8,167 nucleotides of DNA from Alphaproteobacteria bacterium (GCA_024402755.1 JAKSTD010000013.1:1-8167); one strand, 5' to 3'; positions 1 to 6,455 are shown, numbered from the stretch's first letter. A program made the numbers and translations. The notes: a model not told the origin generated them from the letters alone.

Positions 1-38
1 AACCGATAAAATAATAACAGAAAAATTGGAGATATAAC

Positions 39-764
39 ATGTTCAATTTAAAAGATAAAGTTGTTTTAATAACAGGTGCCACTGGTGGTATTGGTGGTGC
101 AATCGCTGGGCAAATGAAAGCAGCGGGTGCAACCGTGATTATAACTGGACGCAGTGCAGAAAAATTATCTGCTTTTGATGATTCTTTTATAAAAATCGTT
201 TCCGATTTATCAGCGGAAGGCACTGCTGAAAAATTGATTAGTGATGTAATTGAAAAATCAGGCCGCATAGATGTTTTAATCAACAACGCAGGGATTACTG
301 CGGATACATTGATGATGCGCATGTCGGACGAACAATTTGATAATGTTTTGAATACTAATTTACGCGCAACATTTAAGTTGTGTCGCGCAGCATTGATGCC
401 CATGATGAAACAAAGATTTGGTCGTATTATTAATATGGCATCAATCGTTGGTGTTGTGGGTGGTGCAGGACAGGCGAATTATGCGGCATCTAAGGGCGCA
501 ATTATTGCAATGACTAAATCAATCGCGCCTGAAGTTGCTTCGCGTGGAATCACCGCAAATGCGATTGCACCGGGCTTTATCAAAACACCTATGACAGATG
601 TTTTGCCAGACGAATTAAAGAAAAAATATCTGGAACAAATTCCGGCGGGTCGTTTTGGCGAACCGATTGATGTTGCAAATGCTTGTGTGTTTTTGGCAAG
701 TGATGAAGCATCATATATCAATGGACAAACAATTCATGTGAACGGTGGTATGGGACGATTTTAA
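39..764 (+). CDS. fabG: 3-oxoacyl-[acyl-carrier-protein] reductase FabG
   Basis: This 241-aa short-chain dehydrogenase is expected to carry out the NADPH-dependent reduction of 3-oxoacyl-ACP to 3-hydroxyacyl-ACP in cytosolic type II fatty-acid elongation. Seen in the sequence: the Rossmann nucleotide-binding motif TGATGGIG (residues 12-19), NNAG (82-85), and the catalytic tetrad N107, S135, Y148 and K152 (YAASK). The spacing of these residues matches E. coli FabG with a constant offset of 3. The C-terminal segment PAGRFGEPIDVANACVFLAS followed by GQTIHVNGG is typical of FabG and the length is normal. The start is supported by a GGAG Shine-Dalgarno at 28-31, 7 nt before the ATG. No promoter is evident in the 38 nt available, so it may follow an upstream gene that lies outside the window. 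The mnmG start codon follows the stop by 3 nt, which suggests a shared transcript. Another SDR specificity is possible, but the overall similarity favours FabG. Confidence 0.93.
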   Translation: MFNLKDKVVLITGATGGIGGAIAGQMKAAGATVIITGRSAEKLSAFDDSFIKIVSDLSAEGTAEKLISDVIEKSGRIDVLINNAGITADTLMMRMSDEQFDNVLNTNLRATFKLCRAALMPMMKQRFGRIINMASIVGVVGGAGQANYAASKGAIIAMTKSIAPEVASRGITANAIAPGFIKTPMTDVLPDELKKKYLEQIPAGRFGEPIDVANACVFLASDEASYINGQTIHVNGGMGRF

Positions 765-767
765 TCA

Positions 768-2420
768 ATGAAAAAATTTGATTGCATCATTATCGGTGGT
801 GGACATGCAGGTGTTGAGGCAGCAGCGGCATCTGCGCGCCGTGGTGCAAAAACATTGTTACTAACAATGCGCGAAAGTGATATTGGCGCTCTTTCTTGTA
901 ATCCGTCAATCGGTGGCCCTGGGAAATCCCAAATGGTTGCGGAAATGTCGGCACTTGGTGGTGTTATGCCAAATGCCGCAGATAGCGCGGGTATTCATTG
1001 GCGAACATTGAATGCAACACACGGCGCAGCAACCCAGGCACTGCGCGCACAAATTGACAGAAATTTTTATCATGATGCGGTGATGAAAATTTTAAACGAC
1101 ACAGAAAATTTAACTGTTATTTTTGAATCTGTGGTTGATTTAGATTTAAAAAATAAAACCGTCAATGGCAAGTATCGTGCCACATCCATCGTTTTAACAA
1201 CTGGAACTTTTTTGGGCGGGCTGGTCACGCGTGGCAAAGAAAAAATCCCATCTGGTCGTTTAATGGACAATGGCGAATACCAAGAAAACGATACGCATAT
1301 TTCAAGTGTTTTGAAAAAGGCAGGGTTTGAATTATTGCGCCTTAAAACTGGAACCCCAGCACGTATATATCGCGACAGCATTGATTTTAGTGTATGCGAA
1401 GAACAACCAGGCGATAACCCCCATGATTGGTTTGGGTTGGGCAATAAAAAAAATAAATATAATGAAAAATGTTTTATTACGCATACAAATGAAAAAACGC
1501 ATAATATTATTCGTAAAAACATTAAAAACGCACCGATGTATAATGGCGATATAACAGGTCTTGGGCCACGGTATTGTCCATCTTTGGAAGATAAAGTTAT
1601 GCGTTTCCCAGAACACAAAACCCATCATGTTTTTTTAGAACCCGAAGGTTTTAACAGCAATTTGATTTATCCAAATGGTATTTCAACATCTTTTGGAAGT
1701 GATATCCAAGATAAATGGATACGCACAATTCCAGGTCTTGAAAATGCCCGTATTGCGCGATATGGATACGCGATTGAATATGATGCGATTGATGCGCGCG
1801 TGATTAAATCAACATTGGAATCAAAAGATATTACGGGACTTTTTTTTGCAGGGCAAATAAATGGAACAAGTGGTTATGAAGAAGCCGCCGCCCAAGGTCT
1901 TGTTGCAGGCGCGAATGCCGCGGCATACGCATTAAATCTTGATACATTGAATTTAGATAGAACTAATTCTATGATTGGGGTTTTGATTGATGACATAACA
2001 ACACTGGGTGTTGATGAACCATATCGTATGTTTACTTCACGGGCGGAATATCGTCTTAATTTACGCGCAGATAACGCAATATTACGATTGGGCTATACGG
2101 CACAAAACCTGGGATTGATAGATTTAAACACTTATAAAAAATTAAAAAAATCGCGTGAAAAAGTGGCACACGAAAATGACAAATTTTATGCAGGCTATAT
2201 CGCAAGAAATGAACGCGAAATCGCAAACTATAAACGCGACAGTGAATTAAAAATCCCATCCAATTTTGACTATAAATCATTACCCGGGTTAACAAATGAA
2301 TTGATTGAAAAACTAACAAAAGCGCGTCCTGAAAATATTGCTGCACTGCCCCGTATACCAGGTATTACACCTACTGGCATAATGGTTGTTTTGCGCAAAA
2401 TTAAATGTGGAAATAAGTAA
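768..2420 (+). CDS. mnmG: tRNA uridine-5-carboxymethylaminomethyl(34) synthesis enzyme MnmG (GidA), shortened form
   Basis: MnmG is the FAD/NADH-dependent partner of MnmE. Together they install (carboxymethyl)aminomethyl groups on wobble U34 of several tRNAs. Visible motifs: FAD-binding GGGHAG (10-15), the conserved SCNPSIGG block (43-50), RYCPSLEDKVMRFP (268-281) with C270 matching the family's catalytic-region cysteine, HVFLEPEG (287-294), the AGQINGTSGYEEAAAQGL block (361-378) and FTSRAEYRL (422-430). The family C-terminus is also present (IPSNFDY, PGLTNE and GITPTGI near the end), so the gene is not simply truncated. At 550 aa it is about 70-80 residues shorter than the usual roughly 620-630. 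By eye the missing part maps between the helix ending near KKSREKV (460-466) and YAGYIARNEREI (474-485), in the helical C-terminal domain. Translation starts 3 nt after fabG with only a poor, distant GGGA (752-755), suggesting coupling to fabG. The usual downstream partners rsmG/parA/parB are absent, and a tRNA gene follows instead. Confidence 0.92.
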   Translation: MKKFDCIIIGGGHAGVEAAAASARRGAKTLLLTMRESDIGALSCNPSIGGPGKSQMVAEMSALGGVMPNAADSAGIHWRTLNATHGAATQALRAQIDRNFYHDAVMKILNDTENLTVIFESVVDLDLKNKTVNGKYRATSIVLTTGTFLGGLVTRGKEKIPSGRLMDNGEYQENDTHISSVLKKAGFELLRLKTGTPARIYRDSIDFSVCEEQPGDNPHDWFGLGNKKNKYNEKCFITHTNEKTHNIIRKNIKNAPMYNGDITGLGPRYCPSLEDKVMRFPEHKTHHVFLEPEGFNSNLIYPNGISTSFGSDIQDKWIRTIPGLENARIARYGYAIEYDAIDARVIKSTLESKDITGLFFAGQINGTSGYEEAAAQGLVAGANAAAYALNLDTLNLDRTNSMIGVLIDDITTLGVDEPYRMFTSRAEYRLNLRADNAILRLGYTAQNLGLIDLNTYKKLKKSREKVAHENDKFYAGYIARNEREIANYKRDSELKIPSNFDYKSLPGLTNELIEKLTKARPENIAALPRIPGITPTGIMVVLRKIKCGNK

Positions 2421-2436
2421 AAATATATACTATGAT
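2408..2436 (+). promoter_or_regulatory. Possible promoter for tRNA-Thr
   Basis: TGGAAA (2408-2413, 4 of 6 matches to the -35 consensus) and TATGAT (2431-2436, 5 of 6 matches to the -10 consensus) are separated by 17 nt. Transcription would start about 4 nt before the mature tRNA 5' end. The element overlaps the last codons of mnmG. Read-through from the fabG-mnmG transcript is the alternative source of this tRNA. Confidence 0.4.
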
Positions 2437-2446
2437 TTTCTCATTC

Positions 2447-2522
2447 GCCGGTTTAGCTCAGCTGGTAGAGCATCTCATTCGTAATGAGGGGGTCGTAGGT
2501 TCAAGTCCTATAACCGGCACCA
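2447..2522 (+). tRNA. tRNA-Thr (anticodon CGU, reads ACG)
   Basis: A full cloverleaf can be drawn by eye. The acceptor arm is GCCGGTT (2447-2453) with AACCGGC (2512-2518). The D stem is GCTC/GAGC (2456-2459 and 2468-2471). The anticodon stem is TCTCA/TGAGG (2473-2477 and 2485-2489) with loop TTCGTAA, placing anticodon CGT at 2480-2482. The T arm is GTAGG/CCTAT (2495-2499 and 2507-2511) around TTCAAGT. The discriminator is A2519 and the CCA end is encoded (2520-2522). It resembles bacterial threonine tRNAs in the acceptor and D arms. A CGU isoacceptor decodes only ACG, so another Thr tRNA must exist elsewhere for the remaining codons. Having C34, it is not a substrate of the adjacent MnmG. Confidence 0.96.
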
Positions 2523-2550
2523 CCCTTCGCGTCTATGACGCTACGGGTGG
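2520..2550. repeat. GC-rich imperfect palindrome fused to the tRNA CCA end
   Basis: CCACCC (2520-2525) is the exact reverse complement of GGGTGG (2545-2550), and GCGTC (2529-2533) is that of GACGC (2537-2541). A TAT loop and a 3x3 internal loop complete a strong hairpin. The outer left arm includes the tRNA's own CCA. No U-tract follows directly on either strand, so it is not a standard intrinsic terminator, although it could halt or process the tRNA or nth transcripts. A second GC-rich stretch, GGCAGGCCGCC (2549-2559), adjoins it. Its composition stands out against the AT-rich surroundings, which fits a dispersed palindromic repeat or a tRNA 3' trailer. This cannot be decided from one copy. 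Confidence 0.5.
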
Positions 2551-2566
2551 CAGGCCGCCGATAGTA

Positions 2567-3241
2567 TTATATGTTTTTATCTATCGAATTACACCACTTG
2601 TTTACTGGACAGTTTATACAATCTGGGCGCAATGCTTTGCATGTATATCGACCATGCAAAACCATTACATGATTGACGATTGCATGGTATTTTTTCGGGA
2701 TTATTTTTAATAATTTTTCTTCGACTTTTTCTGGTGTGTTATCTTTTTCATCAACCCAACTATATCGATGTGCATTGCGGAATACATGCGTATCCACACC
2801 AATATTAGGCGCATTCCATAAAACATTCATTATTACATTTGCTGTCTTTTGACCAACACCAGCCAATTTCATCAATTCCGCGCGATTATGGTATTTTTGT
2901 GGAAATTTATAATTCAAATCATCGCTGTTTTTATCTTTTAATTGCATGGCAAGTTTTATGATATTGTTTGCCTTGTTATTAAAAAAAGAAATTACTTTGA
3001 TTTGTTTTTTTAATTCATCCAAACCCAATTCCAACATTTTATCTGGGGTTGATGCAATTTTAAAAAGGTTTGGGGTGACTTCGTTGACTTTTTTATCAGT
3101 CGCCTGGGCTGATAAAATCACAGCCACCGCAAAAGTAAATTCATTTATTGCATACAACTCTGACCGGATATTCATATTCAATGTCTTTGGAACATTTTCA
3201 AAATAAATATCCGGTGATAGAGTTATTTTTTGTCTTTTCAT
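2567..3241 (-). CDS. nth: Endonuclease III (DNA glycosylase/AP lyase)
   Basis: This 224-aa base-excision repair enzyme removes oxidised pyrimidines from DNA and cleaves at the abasic site. Seen in the sequence: LSAQATDKKVNEVTP (43-57), the helix-hairpin-helix LAGVGQKTANV (126-136) with catalytic lysine K132, VDTHVFR (149-155) with catalytic D150, and a C-terminal [4Fe-4S] cluster motif C-x6-C-x2-C-x5-C at C201, C208, C211 and C217. K132 and D150 both sit 12 residues beyond their E. coli equivalents (K120, D138), so the core is collinear. The ATG overlaps the ileS stop in an ATGA junction (3241-3238), so nth is the second gene of the ileS operon and is probably translationally coupled. There is no strong Shine-Dalgarno of its own. 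It ends 44 nt from the converging tRNA gene, with the palindrome at 2520-2550 between them. Confidence 0.95.
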   Translation of the reverse strand: MKRQKITLSPDIYFENVPKTLNMNIRSELYAINEFTFAVAVILSAQATDKKVNEVTPNLFKIASTPDKMLELGLDELKKQIKVISFFNNKANNIIKLAMQLKDKNSDDLNYKFPQKYHNRAELMKLAGVGQKTANVIMNVLWNAPNIGVDTHVFRNAHRYSWVDEKDNTPEKVEEKLLKIIPKKYHAIVNHVMVLHGRYTCKALRPDCINCPVNKWCNSIDKNI

Positions 3242-6200
3242 TTCACTTTTTCAATATCGATTGCAAAATTATATTCTTCGATAGTTGTTGTGAATTGTTC
3301 CGCCATTCCAGGATTCATTTCAACAATTAATGCATCGTGCATAATGCGTTTTTTATGTGCATCTATTGCGCGGAACAGTGCAAAATCTGCCGTAAAGGTC
3401 ATTTTTATTCTGTCAGAAACATCCAGTCCTGCGGCTTTGCGTGAATCTTGGATAAAGCGCAATGCATCGTTCACCAGACCTTCTGCCAATAATTCGCCAT
3501 TTGTTTCTGTATTCAAAACAACAACCGCGGTATTATCTGGCAAGGCGGCACCGGTCACACCATCTTTGACAGTCAGGCGATTTTCAAATTCATCCGCATT
3601 TAATGTATATTCACCAACAATCAATTTGTCACCATCCAAAGTATAATCACCGCGTTTAACCGCTGGAATTATATCTTTTAATGCCCCACCAAGACGAGTA
3701 CCTATTTTTGGTGTAATTAAATACACAAAAGAATCTGCGACAGATTTGATATTATCAACAAATTTGACTTCTTTGACATTTAATTCATCACGTATAATAT
3801 CTGCATATTCTTCCATATTTACACCGGCAATGGTTACATCTGCAAGCGGCAGACGATTGCGCAATTTATATTGTTCCCGCAACTGTTTCCCGGTTGACAC
3901 AATCATCTGTATACGGCGCATATCTTGTAATATCTTGATATCAGTGTCTTTTGCATTTGGCCAATCTTCAAGATGCACAGATTCTTTACCTGTTAGATTC
4001 TTGAAGATATATTCACTGATAAACGGGGCAAATGGTGCCAAAATTTTACAGAAATCGACAAGAACATAATGCAATGTTTCAAACGCACTTTCATCTTCAT
4101 CCCAGAATCTGTCACGATTACGGCGGATGTACCAGTTGTTTAATATATCAAGAAAACGCACAAATTCTTTGACCGCGATATCTGGTTTATAATCGTTCAA
4201 AGATTTTGTTGTTATTTTTACCAATTCATTTAATTCGGATAAAATATATTTATCCAATAAATTTTCTCTGTCTGGTTCATGTTCTACGGTAATATTCCCT
4301 GCATTAGCATAAAGCGTAAAGAAGTGATACGCATTCCAAAGCGGTGTTAAAATCGTTTTAATTGCATCATTAAATACTTTACCTTCTTTATCAACACAAA
4401 CACCTTCTGCTTTCATAAAATTACTGCCCTGGATAAACAAACGAATGGCATCTGCACCGTATATTTCAAATTGTTCACTTGGGTCAGAATAATTATGCAA
4501 AGATTTAGCAAATTTGCGTTTTTGTTCATCCAATATCATACCATTTGCAGATACAACACGGAACGCAGGTTTATCAAACAACGCAACCGCCATAACCATC
4601 AAAGAATAAAACCATCCGCGTGTTTGGTCTTGACCTTCGATGATATAATCTGCCGGGAAAGTTTTTTCAAATTTATCAACATTTTCAAATGGATAATGTA
4701 ATTGTGCAAATGGCATAGAGCCACTTTCGAACCAACAATCAAGCACATCTATTATACGATGCCAGCCATCTTTGGTCAAAGCATCTAATGTTGGACGATG
4801 CAAATCATCTATTTTAACACCAAAGAAATCTTCCATTTCTTTAATTGAACCAAAGATTTTATATTCACCGTCTTTTTCCCAAATTGGTAATGGAACACCC
4901 CAAAATCTGTTTCTGGAAATTCCCCATGGACGCACATTTTCAATCCATGCCATAAAACGATTACCAGCAGATGTCCACATCGTTTCATTTTTCGTTATTT
5001 CAACCAATCTTTCACGAATTTTTGGAACATCAATATACCAGGCATCTGTTGCGCGATAGATTAATTTTTCATGGCTTCTTGGACCAAAAGGATAACTGTG
5101 TTTATGTTGGTCTTTTTTAACCAAAATACCCTTGGCGCGCAACCAATCAATAATTTTTGGATTCGCAACAAAGATATTTTCACCCGCCCAATCAGTCACA
5201 GTTTCATCAAAATTACCATAATCGTCAACATTTAAAATAACTGGAAATTTTGCATCTATCGCCTTTGCCACAAAATAGTCGTCTTCACCGTATGCAGGTG
5301 CAATATGAACAATACCGGTTCCGTCACTGTCACTGACATAATCACCAGAAATTACAGTGTAAAGACCATGCCCATCTTTTGCGATTTCCTTATAATATGG
5401 GAATATTGGTTTATAATGTAAACCAACCAATTCGCTACCTTTTACAGTCCCCAGTTTTTCAGAATTTGCAAATATTTTATCATACGCTTTTACTCTGCTT
5501 TCTGCCAAAACATAAACATGCCCATCATCGTGACGAAGTCGAACATAAATCATATTTGGATTCACAGCCAGTGCAGAATTTGCCGGCAGTGTCCATGGTG
5601 TGGTTGTCCATGCAATCGCCCGGTCGCCGTTTTCCAGTTCAAACCAAACCGTCACAGTATCATCAACGATATCTTGATATTCACTAGATGCTTCGCTGTT
5701 TGATAAAACCGTTCCAAGTTTCCAATCAAATGGATTAACCTTGAAGTCCTTGTAAAGCAAACCCATATCATACAATTTTTTCAGCGCCCATATTACAGAT
5801 TCCATATAATTTTTATCCATGGTTCTGTAACCGAAATCATCACCACCATCAACCCAACGACCAATGCGTTCAATAAAACGCAACCATTCATTAGTATAAG
5901 TCATAACATCTACACGGCACAAATCACAAAAAGCGGCAATTCCATCAGTTGCAACAATATCCTTTGCGCTTTTACCCTGCTTTTTTTCAACACTATTTTC
6001 CGCAGGCAATCCATGACAATCCCACCCAAGTTCACGAACAACATGTTTTCCGTTCATTGTTTGAAAACGCGATACCATATCTTTAATTGCACTTACACCC
6101 AAATGCCCCCAATGTGGCAAACCGTTTCCAAATGGCGGACCATCATAAAAATTAAATTCTTCACCCATTTTTGTTCTTTCCAAAGATTTATGGAAAGTAT

Positions 6201-6279
6201 TATCAGTGCGCCAAAAATCTATGATTTGATGTTCAAGTTCCGCAAAATTTACTTTTGGTTCTGTTTTTGTATATGCCAT
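3238..6279 (-). CDS. ileS: Isoleucyl-tRNA synthetase, long eukaryote-like (IleS2) type
   Basis: This 1013-aa class I synthetase charges tRNA-Ile in the cytosol. In order: YDGPPFGNGLPHWGH with the HIGH-type signature HWGH (56-59); GWDCHGLPAE (85-94); RIGRWVD (138-144); a CP1 editing domain with threonine-rich WTTTPWTLPANS (224-235) and HIAPAYGEDDY (325-335); WGISRNRFWGVPLPIW (452-467); DVLDCWFESGSMPFAQ (511-526); EGQDQTRGWFYSL (548-560); a KMSKS-position motif reading KFAKS (589-593); then the helical anticodon-binding domain and the C-terminal region with AGLDVSDRIKM. Length, RIGRWVD and the C-terminal domain place it with the IleS2 class. Oddities: KFAKS in place of KMSKS/R, the widely conserved CWR after HSYPF replaced by GPR (399-401), and no zinc-ribbon cysteines after PLPIW. 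The start has an AAAGGG Shine-Dalgarno at 6292-6287, 7 nt from the ATG. It is preceded by a candidate Ile-codon attenuator and followed by nth with an ATGA overlap. Confidence 0.95.
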   Translation of the reverse strand: MAYTKTEPKVNFAELEHQIIDFWRTDNTFHKSLERTKMGEEFNFYDGPPFGNGLPHWGHLGVSAIKDMVSRFQTMNGKHVVRELGWDCHGLPAENSVEKKQGKSAKDIVATDGIAAFCDLCRVDVMTYTNEWLRFIERIGRWVDGGDDFGYRTMDKNYMESVIWALKKLYDMGLLYKDFKVNPFDWKLGTVLSNSEASSEYQDIVDDTVTVWFELENGDRAIAWTTTPWTLPANSALAVNPNMIYVRLRHDDGHVYVLAESRVKAYDKIFANSEKLGTVKGSELVGLHYKPIFPYYKEIAKDGHGLYTVISGDYVSDSDGTGIVHIAPAYGEDDYFVAKAIDAKFPVILNVDDYGNFDETVTDWAGENIFVANPKIIDWLRAKGILVKKDQHKHSYPFGPRSHEKLIYRATDAWYIDVPKIRERLVEITKNETMWTSAGNRFMAWIENVRPWGISRNRFWGVPLPIWEKDGEYKIFGSIKEMEDFFGVKIDDLHRPTLDALTKDGWHRIIDVLDCWFESGSMPFAQLHYPFENVDKFEKTFPADYIIEGQDQTRGWFYSLMVMAVALFDKPAFRVVSANGMILDEQKRKFAKSLHNYSDPSEQFEIYGADAIRLFIQGSNFMKAEGVCVDKEGKVFNDAIKTILTPLWNAYHFFTLYANAGNITVEHEPDRENLLDKYILSELNELVKITTKSLNDYKPDIAVKEFVRFLDILNNWYIRRNRDRFWDEDESAFETLHYVLVDFCKILAPFAPFISEYIFKNLTGKESVHLEDWPNAKDTDIKILQDMRRIQMIVSTGKQLREQYKLRNRLPLADVTIAGVNMEEYADIIRDELNVKEVKFVDNIKSVADSFVYLITPKIGTRLGGALKDIIPAVKRGDYTLDGDKLIVGEYTLNADEFENRLTVKDGVTGAALPDNTAVVVLNTETNGELLAEGLVNDALRFIQDSRKAAGLDVSDRIKMTFTADFALFRAIDAHKKRIMHDALIVEMNPGMAEQFTTTIEEYNFAIDIEKVK

Positions 6280-6299
6280 CTGTTTGCCCTTTGTTGCAT

Positions 6300-6321
6300 A
6301 AAAAACGGCGCCTTACGCGCC
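6300..6321 (-). terminator. Intrinsic terminator inside the ileS leader
   Basis: Read on the minus strand, GGCGC (6321-6317), loop GTAAG (6316-6312) and GCGCC (6311-6307) form an all-GC 5-bp stem. One G and then six T residues (6305-6300) follow. It stands 21 nt upstream of the ileS start codon, before the ileS Shine-Dalgarno, and downstream of the leader's own promoters. It therefore lies inside the ileS leader and would cut off transcription before ileS unless prevented. No other gene on this strand ends here; the nearest upstream minus-strand gene, pheT, has its own terminator at 6882-6908. Confidence 0.75.
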
Positions 6322-6349
6322 CCAGCCCCCGCCAAAGCGCAGTGCCAGT

Positions 6350-6382
6350 TTATTTAATAATGATTATTGTTTTTTTATCCAT
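6350..6382 (-). CDS. ileS leader peptide MDKKTIIIIK with four consecutive Ile codons
   Basis: A 10-codon ORF reads ATG GAT AAA AAA ACA ATA ATC ATT ATT AAA TAA on the minus strand. The four Ile codons use all three isoleucine triplets. An in-frame TAA at 6388-6386, two codons upstream, fixes the ATG at 6382 as the earliest start in this frame. No Shine-Dalgarno precedes it. If transcription begins at the nearer promoter (-10 at 6395-6390), the message would start at or 1 nt before this ATG, making it leaderless. The terminator left arm begins 29 nt after the stop codon and ileS lies 70 nt further on. The expected role is as a sensor of charged tRNA-Ile, with no function for the peptide itself. 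Confidence 0.72.
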   Translation of the reverse strand: MDKKTIIIIK

Positions 6383-6385
6383 ATT

Positions 6386-6439
6386 TTAACTTATACTATT
6401 TTTTTTACTGAAAATCAAGTAATCTATTGATTTTTTCAT
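6386..6439 (-). CDS. Possible second upstream ORF in the ileS leader (17 aa)
   Basis: An ATG at 6439 is preceded by AAAGGA (6450-6445) at a spacing of 5 nt and opens a 17-codon frame, MKKSIDYLIFSKKNSIS. Its TAA lies 3 nt before the ATG of the Ile-rich leader peptide, in the same frame. It contains three Ile codons (two of them ATA). It would be translated only from a promoter upstream of 6450, and no convincing one was seen. The TATAAT at 6443-6438 may instead be a -10 box that contains this ATG. Chance is a serious alternative. Confidence 0.2.
   Translation of the reverse strand: MKKSIDYLIFSKKNSIS
6390..6418 (-). promoter_or_regulatory. Sigma-70-type promoter P1 for the ileS leader
   Basis: Minus-strand TTGATT (6418-6413), a 17-nt spacer and TATAAG (6395-6390) make a good -35/-10 pair. 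Initiation would fall at about 6383-6382, on or next to the leader-peptide ATG. The leader to ileS would be about 104 nt. Confidence 0.55.
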
Positions 6440-6455
6440 TATATTCCTTTACAAT
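6427..6455 (+). promoter_or_regulatory. Sigma-70-type promoter of the 126-aa gene
   Basis: TTGATT (6427-6432), a 17-nt spacer and TACAAT (6450-6455) are close to consensus. Transcription would begin near 6462, leaving a leader of about 41 nt that contains the inverted repeat at 6480-6503. Confidence 0.6.

Larger units (their letters stand above)
6300..6382 (-). promoter_or_regulatory. Candidate isoleucine-responsive transcription attenuator of ileS
   Basis: In transcript order the leader holds a short ORF with four Ile codons, an antiterminator candidate and the terminator hairpin. The antiterminator pairs TGCGCTTT (6341-6334) with GGGGCGCG (6323-6316), giving 4 GC and 4 GU pairs around a 10-nt loop. 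It uses bases 6321-6317, which form the left arm of the terminator, so the two folds exclude each other. A ribosome that reaches the leader stop codon (6352-6350) should cover roughly 10 or more further bases, including the 6341-6338 side of the antiterminator, and the terminator can then form. A ribosome waiting on the Ile codons (6367-6356) leaves that arm free, so ileS is read. The layout follows known leader-peptide attenuators such as E. coli pheST (pheM). Function and the exact folds are inferred. Confidence 0.7.

Noticed and set aside
1070..1618. A 182-codon minus-strand open frame within mnmG
   Set aside because: It lies wholly antisense to conserved MnmG sequence, has no ribosome binding site or recognisable motif, and is best explained as a shadow frame.
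2510..2550. T-box-like string (AAGGGTGGTGCCGG) on the minus strand beside the tRNA
   Set aside because: It is the complement of the tRNA acceptor/CCA end joined to the palindrome, lies downstream of nth, and precedes no gene.
2432..2710. A 92-codon plus-strand open frame beginning near the tRNA
   Set aside because: Its first third is the tRNA-Thr gene itself and the rest is antisense to nth, which has clear catalytic and Fe-S motifs.
3230..3646. Plus-strand open frames antisense to ileS (also around 3746-4069, 4772-5059, 5379-5703)
   Set aside because: They are shadows of the ileS coding frame with no promoter, ribosome binding site or domain.
6350..6376. AATAAT/ATTATT hairpin followed by a T run as a plus-strand terminator
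   Set aside because: The stem is short and all A-T, and no plus-strand gene ends there. The sequence is explained by the Ile codons of the minus-strand leader peptide.
6280..6382. T-box riboswitch upstream of ileS
   Set aside because: The leader is only about 100 nt, lacks the conserved T-box sequence (AGGGTGGNACCGCG-like) and has no stem I. A translated Ile-codon ORF explains the terminator better.
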